A stretch of DNA of 20,120 bases from an uncultured Clostridia bacterium (GCA_937874755.1 CALNBC010000243.1:1-20120); one strand, 5' to 3'. Counted from the stretch's first letter, positions 1-7,572 are shown. A program made the numbers and translations. The notes: generated from the letters alone by a model not told the origin.

Positions 1-32
1 TTGGATTTGATTTTAGAGAAGGAGAATTAAAT

Positions 33-1172
33 ATGGATATTAAAGAAATTAGAGATAAAATAGACAGCGTGGATGAAGAACTTCTAAAGCTATTCATCGA
101 GCGAATGCGGCTTTCCGAAAAAGTCGCGGAATACAAGAATGAAAACACACTGCCTGTCGTGAACAAGGCGCGCGAAAGGGAGATACTGGCAAGGGTGCAG
201 GAACAGTCAGGAGACCTCGAGCAGTACGCCTATCGCCTGTTCCACGACATTATAGAGCTTTCAAAAGCTAGGCAGAGCGAGCTTTATCGCCGCCCCTCGC
301 GCATTCGCAACCAGATAGAGCAGGCGCTTCTAGCGGGGGAAGACGCGTTCCCGAGGTCGGGTTCGGTAGCCTGCCAGGGTGTGGAAGGCTCCAATTCGCA
401 AGCCGCGTGCGATATGCTCTTGCCTCGGGGCAACGTGATGTTCGTCAAGAACTTCGAAGCTGTGTTCGACGCGGTCGAGTCCGGACTGTGCAAATTCGGC
501 GTAGTGCCAATCGAAAACAGCTCCAACGGCTCTATCCGCGCTATTTACGAGTTGCTGCAGCACAAGCGCTTTTCCATCGTTCGCTCGGTGAACCTGTGCA
601 TACGGCACGAGCTTCTGGCGAACCCCGGCGCAAAACTATCCGACATTCGTGAAATATACTCCCACGAGCAAGCGCTTGGTCAATGCAGCAAGTTCCTCGC
701 ATCCTTGGGGAACAGCGTTAAGGTTACTCCTTGCGCCAACACAGCAGTGGCCGCCCAGCAAATATCCGAATCAAAGCGCACAGACTGCGCGGCGATATGC
801 TCCCATGAGTGCGCGGAGCTTTACGGTCTCAAGGTCTTGAAGGACGACATTCAAGACAGCGAAAACAACTACACCCGCTTCATCTGCATCGCGAAGGAGC
901 CCGCGATATACGCAGGGGCAAACAGGATAAGCCTCATACTCCCTTGCGAAAACAAGCCCGGCGCGCTTTTCAGTCTGCTCTCCAAGCTTGCGGTGCGCGG
1001 CATCAATATGAGCAAGCTGGAAAGCTGCCCTGTTACGGGGCGCAACTTCGAGTTCATATTCTTCCTCGAGCTGGAGGCATCTGTGCGCGAATCAGGCGTG
1101 CTCCCCATGCTGGAGGAGCTGGAAAGCATCAGCGAGAACTGCATATTCCTCGGAAACTATTCGATGGTGTGA
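33..1172 (+). CDS. pheA: Bifunctional chorismate mutase / prephenate dehydratase (P-protein)
   Basis: The protein converts chorismate to prephenate and prephenate to phenylpyruvate in phenylalanine synthesis, in the cytoplasm. At 379 aa it has the usual P-protein size and three parts in order: an AroQ-class chorismate mutase helical domain (about residues 1-85), a prephenate dehydratase domain (about 110-288) and a C-terminal ACT domain (about 296-375). Visible dehydratase motifs are VVPIENS (157-163), SHEQAL (210-215) and the catalytic-type TRF (281-283). The ACT domain has GALF (310-313) and ESCP (330-333), where the family usually has GALV and ESRP, the phenylalanine-binding motifs. ATG 33 follows an AGAAGGAG ribosome site. 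The next gene starts 2 nt after the stop, so this is an operon with the shikimate genes. An in-frame stop at 28-30 could be the end of an upstream gene, but too little is visible to name one. Confidence 0.95.
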   Translation: MDIKEIRDKIDSVDEELLKLFIERMRLSEKVAEYKNENTLPVVNKAREREILARVQEQSGDLEQYAYRLFHDIIELSKARQSELYRRPSRIRNQIEQALLAGEDAFPRSGSVACQGVEGSNSQAACDMLLPRGNVMFVKNFEAVFDAVESGLCKFGVVPIENSSNGSIRAIYELLQHKRFSIVRSVNLCIRHELLANPGAKLSDIREIYSHEQALGQCSKFLASLGNSVKVTPCANTAVAAQQISESKRTDCAAICSHECAELYGLKVLKDDIQDSENNYTRFICIAKEPAIYAGANRISLILPCENKPGALFSLLSKLAVRGINMSKLESCPVTGRNFEFIFFLELEASVRESGVLPMLEELESISENCIFLGNYSMV

Positions 1173-1174
1173 AA

Positions 1175-2437
1175 ATGAATAATGATACGAACAAAAAGGT
1201 ATACGGGCTGCTTGGGCGCACGCTTGGTCACAGCTATTCCGAAATGATTCACAAGGAGCTCGGCAACCCCGATTACAGGCTAATCGAGCTTGAACCCGAG
1301 GAGCTCCCGGGCTTTTTCGCCGGCAACGAAATCGGCGGGCTGAACGTTACCATACCGTACAAGCGCAGCGTCATGGAATACTGCGATACACTGTCCGAAA
1401 GAGCGAAGGCGATAAGCAGCGTAAACACTATAATTAGTACGCCGAGCGGCCTGCACGGCGACAATACCGACGCTTACGGCCTCGAGTACATGGCAAAGCG
1501 CGCAGGTATCGACTTTTTGGGTAAGAAGGTCGTAATATTCGGCAGCGGCGGCGCTTCGCTGACCGCGAAGTATGTCGCAAAGGAGTCCGGGGCAACGAGC
1601 ATTGTCGTCGTCTCCCGAAGCGGGGAGGACAATTACGACAATCTTTCCCGCCACAGCGACGCGCAGCTGCTCATAAACGCAACGCCTGTGGGGATGTTCC
1701 CCAAGAGCGGCGAATCGGTTGTGCAAGTTTCCCAATTCCCCGAATGCGAAGGCGTTTTGGACCTCGTCTATAACCCGCGCAGGACGGCGCTGCTTATGAT
1801 GGCGCAAGAGCGAGGAATCCCCAATTCGAACGGGCTCCCCATGCTTGTCGCCCAGGCAAAGGCGGCAGAGGAACTGTTCTTCGGAAACAAGATACCCGAT
1901 TCCGAGAACGAGCGCATACTCGGGTTGATTCGCGCCGAAACGGAGAACATAATACTAATAGGTATGCCTGGCAGCGGCAAGACCACCGTTGGCGCGGCGC
2001 TTTCCGAATTGACCGGTCGCGAGGTAATAGACATAGACCAAAAGATAGAAGAAGCGGCGCACATGCCCATAACCAGGATTTTCGATTTGTTCGGCGAAGC
2101 GGAATTTCGCAGGATGGAGCGCGAGCAAACCGCGCATTACTGCGCGCTCAACGGCAAAATCATCACGACGGGCGGCGGCGTCGTACTGGATGAGCGCAAT
2201 TACCCGTCCCTGCGCCAGAACGGTCGGGTTTACCACCTGATTCGCGATACAAAACTCCTGCCTAGCGAGGGTAGACCGCTGTCGCTCTCCTCAAACCTCG
2301 AAGCCATGGCCGCGGAGCGCCTTCCGCTCTATGTGCGCTTTAGAGACGTGGCGGAGGCGAACATAGGCACTCCCGAGGAAACGGCGAAGGAAATTTGGAG
2401 GGATTTTTGTGAAAATACTCGTGATGAACGGGCCTAA
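1175..2437 (+). CDS. aroE-aroK: Fused shikimate dehydrogenase - shikimate kinase
   Basis: A 420-residue fusion catalysing two successive shikimate-pathway steps: NADPH reduction of dehydroshikimate, then ATP phosphorylation of shikimate. The AroE half (about 1-250) shows NVTIPYK with catalytic Lys63, SVNT with Asn84, GDNTD with Asp99, a GSGGAS nucleotide loop (123-128) and NATPVGM (168-174). The stretch between the nucleotide-binding strand and NATPVGM is shorter than in E. coli AroE. The AroK half (about 256-420) shows Walker A GMPGSGKT (263-270), DID (286-288), GGG (333-335), GRP (366-368) and the lid/substrate arginine region ERLPLY (381-386). ATG 1175 is preferred because the homologous N-terminus KKVYGLLGRTLGHS starts there. 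The reading frame stays open upstream to 809, but only as a shadow inside pheA. The start is 2 nt after the pheA stop and the 3' end overlaps aroQ by 29 nt. Confidence 0.94.
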   Translation: MNNDTNKKVYGLLGRTLGHSYSEMIHKELGNPDYRLIELEPEELPGFFAGNEIGGLNVTIPYKRSVMEYCDTLSERAKAISSVNTIISTPSGLHGDNTDAYGLEYMAKRAGIDFLGKKVVIFGSGGASLTAKYVAKESGATSIVVVSRSGEDNYDNLSRHSDAQLLINATPVGMFPKSGESVVQVSQFPECEGVLDLVYNPRRTALLMMAQERGIPNSNGLPMLVAQAKAAEELFFGNKIPDSENERILGLIRAETENIILIGMPGSGKTTVGAALSELTGREVIDIDQKIEEAAHMPITRIFDLFGEAEFRRMEREQTAHYCALNGKIITTGGGVVLDERNYPSLRQNGRVYHLIRDTKLLPSEGRPLSLSSNLEAMAAERLPLYVRFRDVAEANIGTPEETAKEIWRDFCENTRDERA

Positions 2438-2840
2438 CATCAATATGCTGGGCGTTCGCGAACCGCAGATTTATGGAAGGAAGACTTATCTCGATTTGGT
2501 CAACCTCGTCCGCTCCGAAGCGGACGACCTCGGCGTCGAGGTGGAATTCTTCCAGTCCAACAGCGAAGGAGCGCTAATAGACGCCATCCAGGGCGCGTTC
2601 GCCAGGGTAGACGGCATAATCATCAACCCCGCGGCGTATACCCACACCAGCATCGCCCTTCTTGACGCGCTGAAAGCCGTCGGGCTGCCCGCTATCGAGG
2701 TGCATATTTCAGACCCCGATTCCCGCGAGGAATTCCGAAGAACCTCCTTCGTGCGCCCTGCCTGCGCGGCGACCATCAAGGGGCGCGGCATCGACGGCTA
2801 CGTCGACGCCCTGCGCCTGATGGTAGAACTCATAGGTTAG
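2409..2840 (+). CDS. aroQ: Type II 3-dehydroquinate dehydratase
   Basis: A 143-aa protein of typical length for the dodecameric type II dehydroquinase, which dehydrates 3-dehydroquinate to 3-dehydroshikimate, the substrate of the upstream AroE half. Family signatures are NGPNINMLG (7-15), the YGRKTY flexible-lid region with catalytic Tyr22, FQSNSEG (48-54), NPAAYTHTSIAL (73-84) and EVHISD (97-102) with catalytic His99. The start is GTG at 2409, inside the end of aroE-aroK. It is preceded by GGAGGG at about 2397-2402, so translation is probably coupled. It is the last gene of the aromatic operon and is followed by a hairpin terminator. Confidence 0.95.
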   Translation: MKILVMNGPNINMLGVREPQIYGRKTYLDLVNLVRSEADDLGVEVEFFQSNSEGALIDAIQGAFARVDGIIINPAAYTHTSIALLDALKAVGLPAIEVHISDPDSREEFRRTSFVRPACAATIKGRGIDGYVDALRLMVELIG

Positions 2841-2867
2841 GCAAAGATAACTCTACAATAAACAGTC

Positions 2868-2903
2868 AAAATGGCATTCAATTATTGCGAATGCCATTTT
2901 CTT
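2868..2903. terminator. Bidirectional hairpin terminator between aroQ and the ger operon
   Basis: A perfect 12-bp inverted repeat, AAAATGGCATTC (2868-2879) and GAATGCCATTTT (2889-2900), has a 9-nt loop. It begins with A4 and ends with T4, so it can act in both directions. It lies between the convergent aroQ and ger operons, so it probably stops both. Confidence 0.85.
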
Positions 2904-2937
2904 TGCTGCTCTATTGTAAATTAACCGCATAATGGGG

Positions 2938-3111
2938 TCATACTTCAAAGTTCCCCCAGAACATCAGGTAAATCGGCAGAACAAATGCCGTTAAGCCAAC
3001 GATCGCCGCGCCTACCGCCGCGATGCGATTGTCTCTATCCCAGTTGTACTTTGCGAAACTCATAAGGTACACCAGCACGCCGGACAAAAACACGACGATT
3101 AAATACTTCAT
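2938..3111 (-). CDS. Small two-helix membrane protein, candidate germinant-receptor D subunit
   Basis: A 57-residue open frame starts directly after the gerC stop codon (TAG then ATG, no spacer) with GAGGA inside the gerC end as its ribosome site. The translation begins MKYLIVVFLSGVLVYLMSFA and ends FWGNFEV. Two hydrophobic segments, about residues 3-18 and 34-52, flank a polar charged turn KYNWDRDNR. Length, two-helix layout and position at the end of a gerABC operon match the small D proteins reported beside germinant-receptor operons in Bacillus and relatives, which modulate receptor function. That match rests on topology and context only. No motif identifies it, and a chance small membrane ORF is the alternative. 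Tight coupling and clean coding argue that it is real. Confidence 0.75.
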   Translation of the reverse strand: MKYLIVVFLSGVLVYLMSFAKYNWDRDNRIAAVGAAIVGLTAFVLPIYLMFWGNFEV

Positions 3112-4413
3112 CTATTCCTCTCCAATCGGTTCTTTTATGGGGTAACTCTTTATCTGTGCTCCCGTCCTGCGGATAGTAAAGTCGACGTCGACCTCCACCT
3201 TCGCATCGTGGAAGCGCCTGTTCCAGTCGTAGCTTTCGAATTCGTCTATGGTTAAGAAATTCTTTGCTGCATTTTCACCGAATCTAAAGGCATCGCAATA
3301 CAATTCTTGGCACTTTTGAATGAGCTCCGCAATGCCTTCTTCTATGTTTTTTTTGAAGGTTTCCTCCAACAGCGGCCTAAGCTCCGGATTCTCGTAGTGT
3401 ATCATGCTCTGCACCGAGAGCAAATCCGCGTCCAGCTGGAACTTGAGCCGTATAATCGGCTGCTCACCTTCGGTTTCAATATCGATTTGCGGCTTCTTGT
3501 CAAGCTGCACGTCCAAAGACACTATCAATTCAGGCTCCATGGGATCCTGCATAACATATAAACCTTGCCTGAAATCGCCCCTTATCATGAGCAATAGGCG
3601 GGTCTCATCCCCATTCAGCTCTCCCACCATTTTATCGCCGTTGAACAGCGCGGTGCCCCATAACTCTAATTTGTTTTTCCCGTCCCTAGGCAGCTCTCCT
3701 GCAAGGTATTCACCCCCCGTTTTGAACTCCTGTTCCTCTTTGGGCCCGCCTTCTTCAGAAGAGCTTTCCATTTCATTTATTGCCGCCATAGATGCGATTG
3801 CCTGTCCGTAGGGGGATTTGAGCCCTTCGTAGAAATTCTCGAGCGTAATGTGCGGAAAATAGCCGATATTTTCGCTTGCGGCTGCAAACACCTGAAAACT
3901 CTTCGATAAAGTCGTTCCGATAGTAGGTTTATTCTCCTTCAAGAAGTCAAAAGCAGTCCCCTTCACGACGAAAACATGCGAACTTCTGCGGATTTCGCTG
4001 AATCTGCCAATAGGAGCGACGTATTCACCTATGAGCCCCGATTGGGCAAGCTCTTCAGAAAATACGATGATTTGTGCGTGTGCAAAGCTAAGCTTTCTGG
4101 GCATCGAGGCATTCAACATGTCGATACCGACAAAGAACGAGGGAGAGTCGACGGTGGCATATCCTTGCCCGCTCTCGTCATCACCTCCACCGCCACCACT
4201 GGAGGAATTTCCGCCGTTGCCGTTGCTCGATGAACTCCCGCCGCCGGATTTCATGGTGGGGAACTGAATCGTCAATCGCCACTTGTCAGCAACGCCCTGG
4301 TCCACTCCGATTGCGATTACATACAGCGTATCATCCATTTCGCTGGCTTCATGGCAGGAAGCAAAGCAGGGGAGCAGCAAGCATATCATCAATGCCAATG
4401 CTATTTTGCGCAT
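3112..4413 (-). CDS. gerC: Ger(x)C family spore germination lipoprotein (GerC subunit)
   Basis: The lipoprotein C subunit of a GerA-type nutrient germinant receptor, expected in the inner spore membrane. ATG 4413 gives 433 aa and a clear lipoprotein signal, MRKIALALMICLLLPCFASC, with the lipidated Cys at position 20. The frame is open further upstream to 4575, but that would bury the signal peptide inside gerB. A GGGAGGCG ribosome site precedes 4413. The mature part keeps the family pattern (YVIAIGVDQG near 31-40; a C-terminal domain ending in the IRRTG region). An unusual Gly/Ser/Asn-rich stretch of about 25 residues (about 57-80) follows the first beta segment and makes the protein longer than the roughly 375-400 aa usual for the family. 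It overlaps gerB by 13 nt, indicating translational coupling. Confidence 0.92.
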   Translation of the reverse strand: MRKIALALMICLLLPCFASCHEASEMDDTLYVIAIGVDQGVADKWRLTIQFPTMKSGGGSSSSNGNGGNSSSGGGGGDDESGQGYATVDSPSFFVGIDMLNASMPRKLSFAHAQIIVFSEELAQSGLIGEYVAPIGRFSEIRRSSHVFVVKGTAFDFLKENKPTIGTTLSKSFQVFAAASENIGYFPHITLENFYEGLKSPYGQAIASMAAINEMESSSEEGGPKEEQEFKTGGEYLAGELPRDGKNKLELWGTALFNGDKMVGELNGDETRLLLMIRGDFRQGLYVMQDPMEPELIVSLDVQLDKKPQIDIETEGEQPIIRLKFQLDADLLSVQSMIHYENPELRPLLEETFKKNIEEGIAELIQKCQELYCDAFRFGENAAKNFLTIDEFESYDWNRRFHDAKVEVDVDFTIRRTGAQIKSYPIKEPIGEE

Positions 4414-5504
4414 TGCACATCGCCTCCCTTTTTCCTGATAGACGCAACAATCAATGCAATTAGGGGCAGCGTTAACATCGGCAATGAACCAAGACCCCTT
4501 ATTACCGCTACGTACCCCGCAATTATGGTAATAATATCCTTGTGCATCAAAGCGAGCGCATAAAGCGTGATGCAACTCCCGATAACTATCGGCTTTTTAT
4601 CCGTTATTCTGAAAGAATGGCAAAACAACCGTATAAACGAGTAAAACATGATGGAAGCCGATATAAATTCACCAATTACCCATACGTATAAAAATATTGA
4701 CTCAACCCTCTGAATGAACCTTCCGTAATCTATAAGTGTCGCCATTTCATACATGGGCGAGGTTATTTCCTGCTGTATGTAATTCGGAAAAGTCAAAGAG
4801 CAAGCGAGCAGCCCGGCAGAAATAATGACGACAGATATTAGAATTGCTCGTATTCCTTCTTTTTTTATGTACTTGACTCCATGGAGGGATTTGGCAAATA
4901 TCGCCAATATGATTACTTCGCCGTAGATAGAACTTCTTATTACGCCATGGAAAGCCACCTTGTCCAGACCTTGTCCCAATATGGGGAACAGGTTGTTTAC
5001 GTCGTAATTCTGTACCCCCATTGCCAGCACTGCTGCAAAACCAAATACTAGAAAATAGATAAACAGCTTCGATACCCTTGCCATGCTTTCCAACCCGAGC
5101 ATGCAGAGCATAAAGACGCAGGCGACGAAAATGCCTGCAACAAACCAATTGGGGCTTAGGGGCATAACGTAGACCTTCAGGAATTCCGTCATTTCATTTG
5201 TTCTCGTTATTGTGGTGAAAAACATGTAAAATCCCAGTAGCCCCGAAGCGGCAAACCCGCCGACCCGCCCGAAGGATATCTCGAATATCTCTGCGAGGTC
5301 TTTGCCGGGAAAGCGCTTCAACAACAGATAAATAAAGCCGAATCCAATTAAAGCAACTGCCGCGGAAATAAAGGTCATATACCAGCCCGTGTTGCCCACC
5401 AACCCCGCAAGTATCGCGGGGCTGGAGAAAAACACCTTGGATACTATAGCAATCACTGTAAGGCTCACGGCTTCCTGTACGCCAAACTTGCCTTCTTTTA
5501 TCAT
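4401..5504 (-). CDS. gerB: GerAB/ArcD/ProY-type spore germination permease (GerB subunit)
   Basis: A 367-residue integral membrane protein of the amino-acid/polyamine/organocation superfamily, the B subunit of the germinant receptor that is thought to bind the nutrient. The N-terminus MIKEGKFGVQEAVSLTVIAI and following pattern fit the spore permease family, with about ten hydrophobic segments over the full length. Typical family length is 360-370 aa, so it appears complete. Its ATG overlaps the gerA stop (ATGA, 5501-5504) and a GGGAGAG ribosome site lies within the gerA end. The 3' end overlaps gerC by 13 nt. No internal stop or frameshift is visible, so this subunit is intact despite the broken gerA. 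Confidence 0.93.
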   Translation of the reverse strand: MIKEGKFGVQEAVSLTVIAIVSKVFFSSPAILAGLVGNTGWYMTFISAAVALIGFGFIYLLLKRFPGKDLAEIFEISFGRVGGFAASGLLGFYMFFTTITRTNEMTEFLKVYVMPLSPNWFVAGIFVACVFMLCMLGLESMARVSKLFIYFLVFGFAAVLAMGVQNYDVNNLFPILGQGLDKVAFHGVIRSSIYGEVIILAIFAKSLHGVKYIKKEGIRAILISVVIISAGLLACSLTFPNYIQQEITSPMYEMATLIDYGRFIQRVESIFLYVWVIGEFISASIMFYSFIRLFCHSFRITDKKPIVIGSCITLYALALMHKDIITIIAGYVAVIRGLGSLPMLTLPLIALIVASIRKKGGDVQCAK

Positions 5505-5968
5505 TTTCCGTCTCTCCCGTCAGATTGTTTCCATCCGCGCATGAATCCGCTGGCAGTTCTTTGCCTTTTGCTCGGGTTAACGTAGTCCGGTCTGGTTTTA
5601 ACCGTCCACGGGGGTGATACAGTGATGATATCGTGATGCGATTTCGTTTTTGGCGCGATGGGGCTAAAGTAAGGTACACCGAAGGATTTCATAGAGCACA
5701 AAAGAGCGTTGTTTATAAGTATGCCCGCCAAAATGCCGTAAAAGCCCGCCGCTGAACCGAGAAGAATATACACAAATCGCATCATCCTCATGGCGAACGC
5801 TGCGTCGTAATTGGGAATCGCGAAGCTGCTCAACCCGGTAATCGCGGTAATCATTATAAGCATAGGGCTTACAAGTCCGGCAGAGACTGCCGCCTGACCC
5901 AGCACGATGGCGCCTATGATGCCCAAAGTCTGACCGATTGCGCCGGGCACTCTCAATCCCGCTTCCCG
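5501..5968 (-). pseudogene. gerA: C-terminal part of GerA, displaced to another frame by a frameshift
   Basis: From about 5968 the minus strand encodes, in the -1 frame relative to the upstream part, REAGLRVPGAIGQTLGIIGA and onward to a stop at 5501-5503. About 155 residues are encoded, including the characteristic GQAAVSAGLVSP, NYDAAFAMRMMRF and SFGVPYFSPIAP segments. This is the usual last third of the GerA membrane domain and continues directly from the upstream fragment ending at MELTF. An open frame extends further upstream to 6166, but that extension is only a shadow of the real gerA frame. No ribosome site or start codon is evident at the junction, so without recoding this part would not be translated. 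Its stop overlaps the gerB start by ATGA, as in an intact operon. Confidence 0.85.
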
Positions 5969-7455
5969 AATGTAAGTTCCATAAGCAGCAGTTCGAGTAC
6001 AGAGGGGAGGGGAACCTTTTCCCTCGCCTGGGAAAGCGCAAACAGAAGCTCTGTGGGTATCATCTCCTGATGGTACAATGTCAGTGCAAGAAAAACGCCG
6101 GGCAGCAGCAACGCTAAGAGGGCGGCACCCCATCTGATATACCTTAAAAAAGTGCCGTATTGCCACTTAAGGTCAAAATCCTCCGGGCTGTGGAAGAACT
6201 GATAATAGGTCACCGGCACCAAACATGCAAAGGGCGAGCCGTCGACCAGTATGGCAATCTTCCCTTGTGTCAAGTACAATGCTGTCCTGTCGGGGCGTTC
6301 GGTGGTTAATATTGTGGGCACGGGGGATAAAGGGTGATCACTTATTAGCTGTGCCAGACCACCGCTGCCCATAATAATATCAGCATCGAGGCTGACTATC
6401 CTTCGCGTGACTTCCTTAACGATTTTCGGGTTGGCAATGCCTTCAATATACATAATCGCGCAAGTCATGTTGTTGACTTTTCCCATTGGCATAAATTCGG
6501 TGACCAGCCCTTTGTTGCGTATGATTCTGCGCATCAAAGTCAGATTGGTGCGCAAGTTTTCGTTAAAGGCTTCCTGGGAGCCATGTATGACCTGCTCGGA
6601 TATGGGCTTTTCAACGCTCCGCTTTTCGTAACCGCGGCTCTCGATGACGATGCATTCTTTGTAGCCGTCCACAAAAAGCGCGGTCAGCCCGTTCAGAACC
6701 TGCTCGATTATTTGGTCAAAGGCTTTCACCCTTGATAGTTGGTTAATAGAAAGCAGGTTGTCGGTTATGTAATCTAAATCTATTTCAGCGGCATCTTCCG
6801 CTTCATTTTCCGCCATCAACTGGCGCAGAATGTAATCGTTTATGGTGACCTTGTCGGCCATGCCGTCGACATACACGATAAACGCACTGGTTTGCTGCTT
6901 TACCACAAACTCCCGTATGACGATATCCTTGTTGGTGGGGACGTGGAACTCCTTCTTTATCCTCAGCAAGTTCTTCCCTAATTTTGGGGATACATCACTG
7001 GAGCTGTCGTCGGAGTGGCATGATTTGGTATCTTCCGTAGATTTTGTATCCTTCGCTTTTGAATCCTTCGCTTTTGAATCCTCCGACTGCGAATCCTGTT
7101 TTGGCGCTCTTGATTTTCTAAGGCTTTGTATAAGCCTTTTGAAACGACCGGGAGGATGCTCACTATCCGGGGTATCGTCCTCGCCGCTCGATTCGTCGGG
7201 TTGCTCTGTCTCGGCGGATTCATCCTCCGCATACTCTGAATCCTCCTGTGCTTCGGCGGATTCATCCTCCGCATACTCTGAATCCTCCTGCGCTTCGGCA
7301 GTTTCACCGCCTTGCATATCCCCCGAATCATACTGCATTTTGGCAAAACTTAAATCCCTCATGTCTTCCGACTCGTCCTCGAGCAGTTCGAACCGTTGGT
7401 CTGTTTTCGGCCCTTTATAAATGATGATGTTCTTTATGGCTGAAATAGCGCTCAT
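5953..7455 (-). CDS. gerA: GerA-type spore germination protein, N-terminal 500 residues (frameshifted gene)
   Basis: The A subunit of the germinant receptor, an inner spore membrane protein. Residues about 161-430 form the soluble GerA domain (KDIVIREFVV near 176-185, FVDGYKECIVIESRG, PTILTTERPD, QGKIAILVDGSPFA). Membrane helices follow (GAALLALLLPGVFLALTLYH). The frame ends prematurely at 5953 with GKRD directly after LLLMELTF, while the rest of the conserved domain continues in the -1 frame. The expected protein would be about 650 aa. Residues about 40-155 are an acidic low-complexity extension containing two copies of a 14-residue repeat (AEAQEDSEYAEDES) and SKAKD repeats, far longer than the usual N-terminus. 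ATG 7455 has only a modest upstream AAGGTAG ribosome-site candidate. As read, the product lacks its last membrane helices and is probably non-functional. A sequencing or assembly error is possible. Confidence 0.88.
   Translation of the reverse strand: MSAISAIKNIIIYKGPKTDQRFELLEDESEDMRDLSFAKMQYDSGDMQGGETAEAQEDSEYAEDESAEAQEDSEYAEDESAETEQPDESSGEDDTPDSEHPPGRFKRLIQSLRKSRAPKQDSQSEDSKAKDSKAKDTKSTEDTKSCHSDDSSSDVSPKLGKNLLRIKKEFHVPTNKDIVIREFVVKQQTSAFIVYVDGMADKVTINDYILRQLMAENEAEDAAEIDLDYITDNLLSINQLSRVKAFDQIIEQVLNGLTALFVDGYKECIVIESRGYEKRSVEKPISEQVIHGSQEAFNENLRTNLTLMRRIIRNKGLVTEFMPMGKVNNMTCAIMYIEGIANPKIVKEVTRRIVSLDADIIMGSGGLAQLISDHPLSPVPTILTTERPDRTALYLTQGKIAILVDGSPFACLVPVTYYQFFHSPEDFDLKWQYGTFLRYIRWGAALLALLLPGVFLALTLYHQEMIPTELLFALSQAREKVPLPSVLELLLMELTFGKRD
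7214..7297. repeat. Two-copy 42-bp tandem repeat inside gerA
   Basis: Units 7214-7255 and 7256-7297 are identical except for one base (T7249 against C7291), which is a synonymous GCA/GCG alanine difference on the coding minus strand. Each unit encodes the 14-residue acidic block AEAQEDSEYAEDES. Being a multiple of three, gain or loss of a unit would keep the frame. Confidence 0.95.
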
Positions 7456-7512
7456 ACACCCACTACCTTACAAGTTTTTACGTATTGTCTCCCGAATTGG
7501 CATTCTTTATGT

Positions 7513-7537
7513 AAATCTCTATGCTTAGAGATTTTTT
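7513..7537. other. Hairpin in the divergent gerA / lipoprotein intergenic region
   Basis: AAATCTCTA (7513-7521) and TAGAGATTT (7526-7534) form a 9-bp stem with a 4-nt loop, followed on the plus strand by further T residues. It resembles a weak terminator on the plus strand, but no plus-strand gene ends upstream. On the minus strand it would lie in the gerA leader or promoter region. Function is unknown. The rest of the 7456-7673 interval is AT-rich and holds only the promoter candidate at 7573-7600. Confidence 0.4.
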
Positions 7538-7572
7538 CTGAACTGCTCTATGCAATAGCGAAATTTAAGGTG

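Noticed and set aside
1..30. Possible tail of an upstream gene ending at a TAA at 28-30
   Set aside because: Only nine codons are visible; an operon neighbour such as aroC is plausible but cannot be supported.
809..1174. Upstream extension of the AroE-AroK frame by 122 residues
   Set aside because: It lies wholly inside pheA in another frame, has no family similarity, and the natural AroE N-terminus starts at 1175.
4414..4575. Upstream extension of the GerC frame
   Set aside because: It would place 54 residues before a perfect lipoprotein signal peptide and lies inside gerB; the ribosome site supports 4413.
5969..6166. Extended second GerA frame as a separate gene starting at 6166
   Set aside because: Upstream of about 5968 this frame has no GerA similarity and overlaps the true GerA frame; only the part after the junction is real sequence.
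6842..7420. 192-codon open frame on the plus strand, Ser-rich, opposite gerA
   Set aside because: It is the antisense shadow of the acidic repeat-rich GerA extension, with no ribosome site and low-complexity content.
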